Below are positions 55,049 to 62,823 of a stretch of 64,000 nucleotides of DNA, piece after piece (position 1 is the first letter of the stretch; every line of letters starts with the position of its first letter). Where the stretch lies: assembly GCA_041396705.1 (NCBI GenBank), contig JAWKYB010000015.1:1-64000 (forward strand), read 5' to 3'. A model generated the notes under the pieces. The model had not been told where the DNA came from. It was given only the letters and a program-made list of their open reading frames with translations, and searched no databases. This DNA is from Alphaproteobacteria bacterium (lineage in GTDB: Bacteria > Pseudomonadota > Alphaproteobacteria > CALKHQ01). Both the position numbers and the translations under genes were made by a program.

Positions 55049-55426
55049 TCAACCGACCGCAAGAAGCACCGCCGCAACCCGGCGCCCTTCGGCGAGCAGG
55101 ATGTTGTAAGTGCGGCAGGCGGCGCCAGTATCCATGGCGTCGCAGCCGATGCCGTGGGCGCGCAGCGCCGGACGCAGCGCACGCGGCAACAGCCGCATCG
55201 CCGTGCCGGTTCCGACCAGCAGGATCTCCGGCGCGGGCATGAGCGCGAGAACCGGGGCCAGCGTCGCCTCGGTCCAGCTTTCGAGTTCGGCGTCGGTCCA
55301 TGGGCTGACCGCGGTCGGGCTCACCAGCACGCCGCCCGCGAACGTCTCGCCGGAGATGGTGAAACGGCCGGGCCCATAGCGCTGCACCACCTTGGCGTCG
55401 CGCGCGATATGCGGGGTGATCTCCAT
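55049..55426 (-). CDS. Mth938-like domain protein (DUF498, NDUFAF3-like)
   Basis: A 125-aa protein of the Mth938/DUF498 fold. Key segments are VVQRYGPGRFTISGETFAGGVLVSP, EILLVGTGTAMRLLPRALRPALRAHGIGCDAMDTGAACRTYNILLAEGRRVAAVLLAVG. Mitochondrial NDUFAF3, a complex I assembly factor, belongs to this family, and bacterial homologues commonly sit beside secDF. Its ATG (55426) is 34 nt downstream of the secF stop on the same strand, so it is likely transcribed with secDF. Confidence 0.9.
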   Translation of the reverse strand: MEITPHIARDAKVVQRYGPGRFTISGETFAGGVLVSPTAVSPWTDAELESWTEATLAPVLALMPAPEILLVGTGTAMRLLPRALRPALRAHGIGCDAMDTGAACRTYNILLAEGRRVAAVLLAVG

Positions 55427-55460
55427 CGCCCCTCCCGGCTCGGTATGCGGCGCAGGCGGA

Positions 55461-56402
55461 TCAGGCCGCCTTGGCGGCCTCGCTGCCTTCCGGCGCGTCG
55501 TCGGTGCCGCCGTCGCTGCGCACCTTCATGTAGATCAGCAGCGGCCCGGCGACGAAGATCGAGGAATAGGTGCCGATGACGATGCCCCAGATCATCGCGC
55601 CGGCGAAATCGTGCACCACCGCGCCGCCGAACAGGAACAGCGCGACCACCGCGATCAGCGTGGTCATGCTGGTCATGATCGTGCGCGACAGCGTCTGATT
55701 GATCGACAGGTCGAGCAGCTCCCGCATCTCGGTCTTCTTGTACTTGCGCAGGTTCTCGCGCACCCGGTCGAACACCACCACGGTGTCGTTGATCGAATAG
55801 CCGGCGATGGTCAGCACCGCGGCGACCGTGGCGAGATTGAACTCGAGCTGCAGCACCGCGAACAGGCCGATCGTCGAGATCACGTCGTGCGCCAGGGCGA
55901 CGATGGCGCCGACGCCGTACTGCCATTCGAAGCGGAACCAGATGTAGAACATGATCGCGACCAGGGCGATCGTGACCGCGAGGATGGCGGCCTCGCGCAG
56001 CTCGCCGCCGACCTTGGGCCCGACGAACTCGACCCGGCGCAGCTCGACGCCCTCGCCCAACGCCTGCTGCACCGCGGCGGTCAGCGCGGCGTCCTCGCCT
56101 TCGGCCTCGCTCTGCCGCTCGATGCGGATCAGCACGTCGTTGTCGTCGCCGAACGCCTGCAGGCTGACCTCGCCCAGGCCCAGCCCGTCCAGGCTGCTGC
56201 GCATGCCGGCGATGTCCGGCTCGTCCTGGGTCCGCACCTCGATCAGCGTGCCGCCGACGAAGTCGATGCCGTAGTTCAAGCCCTGGGTCAGGAACGCGAT
56301 GATCGAGCCGACCACCAGCAGCGCGGAGAAGATGACCGCGACCCCGCGCATCTTCATGAACGGAAACTTGGTGTCGCTGGGGATCAGGCGCAGATGCAGC
56401 AT
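55461..56402 (-). CDS. secF: protein translocase subunit SecF
   Basis: A 313-aa inner-membrane protein with six helices and one periplasmic domain. It opens MLHLRLIPSDTKFPFMKMRGVAVIFSALLVVGSIIAFLTQGLNYGIDFVGGTLIEV (helix 1 and the GIDFxGG motif). The RND-type helices 2-6 include ALALVAIMFYIWFRFEWQYGVGAIVALAHDV and AGYSINDTVVVFDRVRENLR. With SecD it uses the proton gradient to pull proteins through SecYEG. It starts 9 nt after the secD stop. Confidence 0.95.
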   Translation of the reverse strand: MLHLRLIPSDTKFPFMKMRGVAVIFSALLVVGSIIAFLTQGLNYGIDFVGGTLIEVRTQDEPDIAGMRSSLDGLGLGEVSLQAFGDDNDVLIRIERQSEAEGEDAALTAAVQQALGEGVELRRVEFVGPKVGGELREAAILAVTIALVAIMFYIWFRFEWQYGVGAIVALAHDVISTIGLFAVLQLEFNLATVAAVLTIAGYSINDTVVVFDRVRENLRKYKKTEMRELLDLSINQTLSRTIMTSMTTLIAVVALFLFGGAVVHDFAGAMIWGIVIGTYSSIFVAGPLLIYMKVRSDGGTDDAPEGSEAAKAA

Positions 56403-56411
56403 GGCGGCGAC

Positions 56412-57974
56412 CTATAGGGCGAGCGCTTGCGGCCGCCGGCGGCGCAGCCAGGTCGCGACCTGGAGCCGGGTGACCATGATGGCGGTGAACATCGAGGTCA
56501 GGATGCCGATCGCCAGCGTGACCGCGAAGCCCTTGATCGGCCCGGAGCCGAACTGGAACAGGATCGCGGCCGCGATCAGCGTGGTCAGGTTGGCGTCGAC
56601 GATTGTGGTGATGGCGCGCCGGAAGCCGATCTCGCACGCATTCAGCGGCGAGCGGCCGGTCGCCACCTCCTCGCGGATGCGCTCGTAGATCAGCACGTTG
56701 GCATCGACCGCCATGCCGACGGTCAGCACGATGCCGGCGATGCCCGGCAGCGTCAGGGTGGCGCCGAGCGCCGACAGGATCGCCATCAGCAGCACCAGGT
56801 TGGCGACCAGCGCCACATTGGCGAACACGCCGAACAGGCCGTAGGCCATCACCATGAATACCACGACGGCGCCCATGCCGATGACGCAGGCCAGCACGCC
56901 GGCATCGATCGAATCCTGGCCCAGGCCGGGCCCGACCGAGCGCTGCTCCAGCACCTTCAGCGGTGCCGGCAGCGCGCCGGCACGCAGCAGTACGGCCAGC
57001 GTGGTCGCGCTCTCGGCGCTGAAGCTACCGCGGATGATGCCGCTGCCGCCGGTGATCGGCTCGTCGATCTTCGGCGCGCTGATCACCTCGCCGTCCAGGA
57101 CGATTGCCAGATACTCGTCGACATGCTCGTTGGTGACCCGCGCGAAGTCGCGCGCGCCCTTGGTGTTGAAGCGGAACGAAACCACCCAGCCCTGGTCGGT
57201 GGTGAACTGGGGCGCCGCATGCTCGACGTCGGCGCCGTTGGTGACGATCTGGCGGAAGATCGGCCACATCGTGGTGCCGTTCTGGTCGGGCACGATGATG
57301 GTGTCGGACGGCGGCCGGGCTTCGTTCGGCGAGACCGCCGTGTTGACCAGATGGAAGGTCATCCGGCCGGTCTTCTCGATGATGTCGAGGATTTCCTGGG
57401 GATCGTCGACGCCGGGCACCTCGACGATGATGCGGTCGTCGCCCTGGCTCTGCACGGTGGATTCGCGCACGCCCAGCTCGTCGACTCGCCGCCGCACCAC
57501 CTCGATCGCACGGTCGATGGTCAGCTTGTCCAGCTCGGCCCTGGCATCCTCGCCATAGGTGATGCGCCCCGCGCCGGCCTCGTCGAACGTCACCGTCAGC
57601 GCGGAATCCAGCGTGGTCAGGGCATCGACCGCCCGGTCACGGTCGGTGGCCGGGTCGCGCAGGGTGACGCTGACCGCCTCGCGGCCGGCCGACAGGCCGG
57701 TGTAACCGATACGCGGCTCGGCATCGTTGAATGCCGCACGGACCGCGTCCTCCAGGCTCTCCATCCGCTCGGAATGGGCGGTAGCCAGATCGACTTCGAG
57801 CAGGAAGTGGACGCCGCCCTGCAGATCGAGCCCGAGCGCGACCTGCTTGTTCGGCAGCCAGCCGGGGGCGTCGGCAAGGTCCTGCTTGGAGAACAGGTTC
57901 GGCGCAGCGAAGGCCGCGCCGAGCACGACGATGCCGAGAATCACCAAGGTCTGCCACAAGGATATCCGCAGCAT
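56412..57974 (-). CDS. secD: protein translocase subunit SecD
   Basis: A 520-aa inner-membrane protein. N-terminal helix 1 is SLWQTLVILGIVVLGAAFAAPNLF; the P1 region begins GLDLQGGVHFLLEVDL. A long periplasmic base and head domain spans ~60-340, containing VDELGVRESTVQSQGDDRIIVEVPGVDDP. Helices 2-6 include GMGAVVVFMVMAYGLFGVFANVALVANLVLL and the conserved TLPGIAGIVLTVGMAVDANVLIYERIREE. The order yajC-secD-secF is standard. Confidence 0.96.
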   Translation of the reverse strand: MLRISLWQTLVILGIVVLGAAFAAPNLFSKQDLADAPGWLPNKQVALGLDLQGGVHFLLEVDLATAHSERMESLEDAVRAAFNDAEPRIGYTGLSAGREAVSVTLRDPATDRDRAVDALTTLDSALTVTFDEAGAGRITYGEDARAELDKLTIDRAIEVVRRRVDELGVRESTVQSQGDDRIIVEVPGVDDPQEILDIIEKTGRMTFHLVNTAVSPNEARPPSDTIIVPDQNGTTMWPIFRQIVTNGADVEHAAPQFTTDQGWVVSFRFNTKGARDFARVTNEHVDEYLAIVLDGEVISAPKIDEPITGGSGIIRGSFSAESATTLAVLLRAGALPAPLKVLEQRSVGPGLGQDSIDAGVLACVIGMGAVVVFMVMAYGLFGVFANVALVANLVLLMAILSALGATLTLPGIAGIVLTVGMAVDANVLIYERIREEVATGRSPLNACEIGFRRAITTIVDANLTTLIAAAILFQFGSGPIKGFAVTLAIGILTSMFTAIMVTRLQVATWLRRRRPQALAL

Positions 57975-58035
57975 CGCCTAACGGTCCCTCGTGCCGGCCC
58001 GCGCCGGCACCGACTTTTCTTTATTGGCCAGAGGA

Positions 58036-58470
58036 CTAGCCGTTGGACTTCTTGAACCTGCCGAGCAGGCCGCCACCGCCGCTGGATTCGTCCTGTGCCG
58101 GCGCGGACGGCGTGGCGGTCGCGCGGCTGTCGGAGCGGTTGAGGATGTCGGACAGGGTATGCTTCAGCACCTTGACGCGCACCCCTTCGGCGATCTCGAC
58201 CATCAGCTCGTTCTCGCCGAGGTCCTTGGTCACCACGCCGATGATGCCGCCCTGGGTGACGACGCGGTCGCCGCGGCGGGCGCTGGCCACCATCGCGCGG
58301 TGCGCCTTCATCTTCTTCTGCTGCGGGCGGATCAGGAGGAAATAGAAAACGACGAAGATCAGGATCAGCGGCACGAAGGTCATCAGCATGTCGCCGCCGC
58401 CCGGCGCTGCCGCAGCCCCCGCCGCCGCGTCGCCCGTGGCTTCCTGGGCCCACGCCGTTGAAATCAGCAT
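58036..58470 (-). CDS. yajC: preprotein translocase subunit YajC
   Basis: A 144-aa single-pass membrane protein of the SecDF-YajC accessory complex. One helix (MLMTFVPLILIFVVFYFLLIRPQQKK) is followed by the family core VASARRGDRVVTQGGIIGVVTKDLGENELMVEIAEGVRVKVLKHTLSDIL. A ~40-residue Gly/Ser-rich tail follows. ATG 58470 is preceded by GGGGGAG. It heads the yajC-secD-secF-Mth938 operon with 61 nt before secD. Confidence 0.93.
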   Translation of the reverse strand: MLISTAWAQEATGDAAAGAAAAPGGGDMLMTFVPLILIFVVFYFLLIRPQQKKMKAHRAMVASARRGDRVVTQGGIIGVVTKDLGENELMVEIAEGVRVKVLKHTLSDILNRSDSRATATPSAPAQDESSGGGGLLGRFKKSNG

Positions 58471-58692
58471 ACCGAAACTCCCCCGATGCAAAGTCGGCGG
58501 ACTATAGCCACCGATGGATGGGTGTCAAACTGCGCGGGACCATATATGGGAGCGGCCCCCATGGAAAGCACGGTCACATTTGCTTACACCGGCAGCGACC
58601 CGGCGCGGCGCGGCGATCGGGCGGCCCGCCCGAATTGACCGGGCCCGGGCGACCGGCTACCGTCCGCGCTTCCAACAGCAGGTAGTGCCACG

Positions 58693-59550
58693 ATGCCCGA
58701 CGCCGATCTCGAACCCGTGCTGCGGCAGATCGCCGATGCGCTCGACCGCATGGCGCCGCCCGAACCGCCGGAGGTGGACTGGAGCGCCGCCGACGCCTTC
58801 ATCTGGCACGGCGAGGAGGAGTGGCTGCAGCCGGTGGAAAGCGTCAGCCGGCTCGATCTCGACCTGCTGCAGGGCATCGACCGGGTGCGCGACATCCTGC
58901 GGTCAAACACCGAGCGCTTCGCCAACAGCCTGCCGGCCAACAACGCGCTTCTGTGGGGCGCGCGCGGCATGGGCAAGTCGTCGCTGGTCAAGGCGGTTCA
59001 TGCCGCCATCAACCTGGGCCGCACCGAGCCGCTGGTGCTGGTCGAGATCCACCGCGAGGAGATCGCCACGCTGCCGGCCCTGCTCGGCCACCTGCGGCCG
59101 GTACGCCGCCGCTTCCTGATCTTCTGCGACGACCTTTCGTTCGACAGCGACGACACCAGCTACAAGTCGCTGAAGGCGGTGCTCGACGGCGGCGTCGAGG
59201 GCCGGCCGGCGAACGTGCTGTTCTACGCCACCTCGAACCGCCGCCACCTGATGGCCCGCGACATGATCGAGAACGAGCAGGGCAGCGCGATCAATCCGGG
59301 CGAAGCGGTGGAAGAGAAGGTGTCGCTGTCGGACCGCTTCGGGCTGTGGCTCGGCTTCCACGCCTGCAACCAGCCGACCTACCTGGCCATGATCGACGCC
59401 TATGCCGACCATTTCCGGCTGCCGGTCGACCGCGACGCGCTGCACGCCGAGGCCAAGGAGTGGTCGGTCACGCGCGGCGCGCGCTCGGGCCGGGTGGCCT
59501 GGCAGTTCATCACCGACCTCGCCGGGCGCCTGGGCCAGACCCTGGACTGA
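58693..59550 (+). CDS. DUF815 AAA-type ATP-binding protein
   Basis: A 285-aa AAA+-fold ATPase of the DUF815 family. Walker A is LLWGARGMGKSSLVKAVH (about residue 92-109), Walker B is FLIFCDDLSFDSDDTSYKSLKAVLDGG (about 153), and the sensor-like FYATSNRRHLMARD follows. The N-terminal 50 residues are acidic and specific to the family. DUF815 is highly conserved in alphaproteobacteria but has no settled function. It is divergent from yajC across a 222-nt gap. Confidence 0.88.
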   Translation: MPDADLEPVLRQIADALDRMAPPEPPEVDWSAADAFIWHGEEEWLQPVESVSRLDLDLLQGIDRVRDILRSNTERFANSLPANNALLWGARGMGKSSLVKAVHAAINLGRTEPLVLVEIHREEIATLPALLGHLRPVRRRFLIFCDDLSFDSDDTSYKSLKAVLDGGVEGRPANVLFYATSNRRHLMARDMIENEQGSAINPGEAVEEKVSLSDRFGLWLGFHACNQPTYLAMIDAYADHFRLPVDRDALHAEAKEWSVTRGARSGRVAWQFITDLAGRLGQTLD

Positions 59551-59603
59551 GCGGCGCGGCGCGCTGCGGCGCTGCGCGCAGCCACCATCGCGGAGAAAAT
59601 GCA

Positions 59604-60092
59604 ATGCCCAGGATCGACGTGGACGCCATCGCGACCGCGGTGGGAACGATGTACCCCGCGCCCTTCGATGCGCCTTGCCGGGCGCGCCAGCGCAAGCGGC
59701 TTGGCGACGCGGCCGGGCTGACCCAGTTCGGGGTCAACCTGCTGACTCTGCCGCCGGGTGCCTGGTCCAGCCAGCGCCACTGGCACACCCACGAGGACGA
59801 GTTCGTCTTCGTGGTCGCGGGCGAGCTGGTGCTGGTCGACGATGACGGCGAGACCACGCTGCGCGCGGGCGACGCCGCCGGCTTCAAGGGCGGCGCACAG
59901 AACGGCCATTGCCTGCAGAACCGCTCGGAACGCCCGGCCGTCGTGCTGGAGGTCGGCAGCCGCATTGACGCCGACGCCGCCTACTATCCGGGTCTCGACC
60001 TGGTCGCACCGGCCGGCGGCGAGCCGGCCCTGTTCACCCGCAGCGACGGCACGCCCTATCAGGACATCCGCCGCCGCGGCCCGGACGACTAG
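59604..60092 (+). CDS. cupin domain-containing protein
   Basis: A 162-aa single cupin. Motif 1 is WSSQRHWHTHEDEFVFVVAGELVLVDDDGE (His-x-His, Glu, then conserved Gly) and motif 2 GGAQNGHCLQNRSERPAVVLEVGSR supplies the later His. This is the metal-binding jelly-roll pattern. The final part (YYPGLDLVAPAGGEPALFTRSDGTPY) is typical of a small alphaproteobacterial cupin family of unknown activity. ATG 59604 is preceded by GGAGA. It follows the DUF815 gene by 53 nt on the same strand. Confidence 0.87.
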   Translation: MPRIDVDAIATAVGTMYPAPFDAPCRARQRKRLGDAAGLTQFGVNLLTLPPGAWSSQRHWHTHEDEFVFVVAGELVLVDDDGETTLRAGDAAGFKGGAQNGHCLQNRSERPAVVLEVGSRIDADAAYYPGLDLVAPAGGEPALFTRSDGTPYQDIRRRGPDD

Positions 60093-60104
60093 CGGTTCGT
60101 CCGG

Positions 60105-61310
60105 CTAGCCATCCAGATAGGCCTGCGGATCGACCGGCTCGGTGCCGCGCCTGAGCTCGAAATGCAGCTGGGCGGTGCTGACCGCGCCGGTCTTGCCGAC
60201 GCGGCCGATCACCTGGCCGCGGGTGACCGTGTCGCCCTCTGAAACCAGGATCGCCTCGGCATGGCCATAGGCCGTGACCCAGCCGTCGGCATGGCGGATC
60301 AGCACCAGGTTGCCGAAGGTGTCGATGTCCTCGCCGACATAGGCCACCACGCCGGCCTCGGCCGCCAGGATCGGTGTACCCTCGGGCGCGGCGATGTTGA
60401 TGCCGTCGTTCGGCACCGTGCCCTGGCCGAAGGCCGACAGCACCTGGCCGGAGACCGGCCGCAGGAAGCCCGATCCGCTGAGCACCGGCAGGCCGCCGGC
60501 CGCGGTGGACGGCGGCGGCGCCGCGGTCTGTGCCGGCGGCAGCGGTGCGTCGGGGGCGATCTCGGCCTGTGCCGGCGGGATCACCGGGTTCGAGGTTGCC
60601 GCCTGTGGCGGCGCGGCCGCCGGCAGGCCCGAAGTGTCCAGCGTCGGCGCCTGCAAGGCGGCGACCTGCTGGCCGGGCGCGGCCGGCCCGGCCCCGGTGG
60701 TGCCGACCAGCGGGATCGGATCGCCGGTGGCGACGGAGCCGGTCGCAAAGGCGGGCGGCTGGGCGGTACCGGCCGTTGCACCCGGCACGACGCCGAAGGC
60801 GGGCGGTTGCACGGCAGTTGAGGTCGCCGCGGCGGCGGCACCCGGCGCGGGCAGTGCCGAAACCTGCACGCTCGACGTCGGCGCCGCGCTGGTCGCGATC
60901 ACGCCCGTCGCACCCGACGCCGCGGCCTGCGGCATCATCAGCGTCCGTCCGGCCTGCACCGTGTAGGGCGCGCCTATGCCGTTGATCCGCGCCAATTCCG
61001 CCGGCGTGGTGCCGTAGCGGCGCGCGATCATGTCGATGGTCTCGCCCGGCTGCACCACATATTGCGCCGGCGCGGGTACCACCAGCCGCTGGCCGACCGT
61101 CAGCTGATAGGGCGCGCCGAGGCCGTTGCGCGCCGCCAGTTCCTCCGGTGTCGTACCGTATCGCGACGCGATGCTGTAGATCGACTCACCGGCCGCCACC
61201 TGGTGGCCGACCGGGCCGGTGGCGGAACCCGACGACCGCGGATTCACCCCGGCAAAGCCGCAACCGCCGACGATGGCGGCCAGCAGCAGTGCGCTCGTTG
61301 CTCGCCACAT
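60105..61310 (-). CDS. nlpD: LysM-M23 protein, NlpD-like, catalytic residues degenerate
   Basis: A 401-aa cell-wall protein. Residues 1-17 give a lipoprotein signal (LLLAAIVGGCGF). Two LysM peptidoglycan-binding repeats are at ~35-80 and ~82-125 (VAAGESIYSIASRYGTTPEELAARNGLGAPYQLTVGQRL; VQPGETIDMIARRYGTTPAELARINGIG). A long Ala/Pro linker leads to the M23 domain (~290-400). There the zinc ligands appear lost: the GxxHxGxD site reads VPNDGINIAAP and HxH reads QLHFE. Like E. coli NlpD, it is therefore more likely an amidase activator than an endopeptidase. It lies just downstream of surE-pcm in the same order seen in many proteobacteria. Confidence 0.88.
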   Translation of the reverse strand: MWRATSALLLAAIVGGCGFAGVNPRSSGSATGPVGHQVAAGESIYSIASRYGTTPEELAARNGLGAPYQLTVGQRLVVPAPAQYVVQPGETIDMIARRYGTTPAELARINGIGAPYTVQAGRTLMMPQAAASGATGVIATSAAPTSSVQVSALPAPGAAAAATSTAVQPPAFGVVPGATAGTAQPPAFATGSVATGDPIPLVGTTGAGPAAPGQQVAALQAPTLDTSGLPAAAPPQAATSNPVIPPAQAEIAPDAPLPPAQTAAPPPSTAAGGLPVLSGSGFLRPVSGQVLSAFGQGTVPNDGINIAAPEGTPILAAEAGVVAYVGEDIDTFGNLVLIRHADGWVTAYGHAEAILVSEGDTVTRGQVIGRVGKTGAVSTAQLHFELRRGTEPVDPQAYLDG

Positions 61311-61369
61311 CCTTCCAATCCCGACTCGGGGTTTGCGTAGCGGTCAGGCTACCAGCCGAATTGTGGCGA

Positions 61370-62044
61370 TCAAACGGCGCGTTCGTCGGTACCGGTCCGC
61401 TTCAGTTCGATATCGCCGTTGCCGCGCACCAGCGGCACGAACCGGACGCCGCCAAGCGTGGTCGTTTCCAGCCCGTCGGCGCGCCGCACCACCTTCAGCA
61501 GCCGCTGCTCGCCGCTGCTGCGGCCGACCGGAATCACCATGATGCCGTCGACCGCCAGCTGGTCGCACAACGCTGCCGGCAACTCGTCGGCCGCCGCGGT
61601 GACGATGATGCGGTCGAACGGCGCCTGTTCCGGCCACCCCTTCCAGCCGTCGCCGCACCGGGCGGTGACGTTGCGGACTGCCAGCCGCTCGAGCACCGCC
61701 TCGGCCTGGCGCAGAAGCTCGCGGTGGCGCTCGACGGTATAGACCCGGCGGCACAGCCGGCTGAGGATCGCGGTCTGGTAGCCGGAGCCGGTGCCGATCT
61801 CCAGCACCTTGTGCCGGTCGTTGAGCGCGAGGGCGGCGGTCATCATCGCCACCACCAGCGGCTGGCTGATGGTCTGGCCGAGCCCGATCGGCAACGCGCT
61901 GTTCTCGTAGGCGCGCTCGCGGAACGCCTCCATCACGAACAGCTCGCGCGGCGTCCGTTCGATCGCCGACAGCACGGCGGTGTCGACGATGCCGGCGTTG
62001 CGCAATTCCATGATCAGCCGGATCTTGCGCGAGGCGACGTTCAT
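61370..62044 (-). CDS. pcm: protein-L-isoaspartate O-methyltransferase
   Basis: A 224-aa repair enzyme that methylates isoaspartyl residues in damaged proteins. Family motifs: ALPIGLGQTISQPLVVAMMTAAL, the SAM-binding VLEIGTGSGYQTAILSRLCRRVYTVERH, and FDRIIVTAAADELPAAL. ATG 62044 overlaps the surE stop by 4 nt, so it is translated from the surE message. Length is normal. Confidence 0.95.
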   Translation of the reverse strand: MNVASRKIRLIMELRNAGIVDTAVLSAIERTPRELFVMEAFRERAYENSALPIGLGQTISQPLVVAMMTAALALNDRHKVLEIGTGSGYQTAILSRLCRRVYTVERHRELLRQAEAVLERLAVRNVTARCGDGWKGWPEQAPFDRIIVTAAADELPAALCDQLAVDGIMVIPVGRSSGEQRLLKVVRRADGLETTTLGGVRFVPLVRGNGDIELKRTGTDERAV

Positions 62045-62823
62045 GCAAACAGCGCCCGGAAGCTCTCGACCGACTGGTGGTGGGTGAAATCCAGGTGCAG
62101 CGGCGTGACCGCGATCGCCTTGGCGCCGATCGCGGACAGGTCGGTGTCGCGCCGGCGCGGCGCGTCGCTGGCATAGTCGACGATCCAGTAGTAAGGCACG
62201 CCATAGGGGTCCGGCCGGCCCTCGATGCCGAGCCCGACCTTGCGCTTGCCCTGCGGCTGCACCTCCACGCCGGTGACCTGGTCGGCCGGGACCGGCGGGA
62301 AGTTGACGTTGACCAGCACCTCGTCCGCCCAGTCCAGCGAGGTGACCTTGCGGATGATCTCGGGGCCGAAGCGGCGGGCGGTGTCCCACTCGGGCGTCTC
62401 GTTGCGCGGCGTGACCTGGCTGAAAGCGATCGCCGGAATGCCGAGCAGCGCGGCCTCCATCGCGGCCGCGACCGTGCCGGAATAGACGATGTCCTCGGCC
62501 AGGTTGGCGCCGCGGTTCACGCCAGACAGCACGATGTCCGGCCTGCGGTCCTTCAGCACGTGGCGCACGCCGAGCAGCACGCAGTCGGTCGGCGTTCCGT
62601 CGACAGCAAAGCGGCGCTCCTCCAGCTGGCGGATGCGTAACGGGTTGCGGATGGTCAGCGAGTGGCTCTGCGCACTCTGCTCCATTTCCGGCGCCACCAC
62701 CCAGACGTCGTCGCTGAGCGAGCGCGCGATCTCCTCCAGCACCTTGATGCCGGGGGCGTGGACGCCATCGTCGTTGGAGACGAGGATGCGGGCCTTGCCG
62801 ATGTCGAACGGGGTCTTAAGCAT
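62041..62823 (-). CDS. surE: 5'/3'-nucleotidase SurE
   Basis: A 260-aa stationary-phase nucleotidase. The metal-binding motif ARILVSNDDGVHAPGIKVLEEIA is at residues 9-32; APEMEQSAQSHSLTI, DIVLSGVNRGANLAEDIVYSGTVAAAMEA and NVNFPP are all present. It dephosphorylates nucleoside monophosphates and polyphosphates. It overlaps serS (8 nt) and pcm (4 nt), so serS-surE-pcm is one coupled operon. Confidence 0.95.
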   Translation of the reverse strand: MLKTPFDIGKARILVSNDDGVHAPGIKVLEEIARSLSDDVWVVAPEMEQSAQSHSLTIRNPLRIRQLEERRFAVDGTPTDCVLLGVRHVLKDRRPDIVLSGVNRGANLAEDIVYSGTVAAAMEAALLGIPAIAFSQVTPRNETPEWDTARRFGPEIIRKVTSLDWADEVLVNVNFPPVPADQVTGVEVQPQGKRKVGLGIEGRPDPYGVPYYWIVDYASDAPRRRDTDLSAIGAKAIAVTPLHLDFTHHQSVESFRALFA

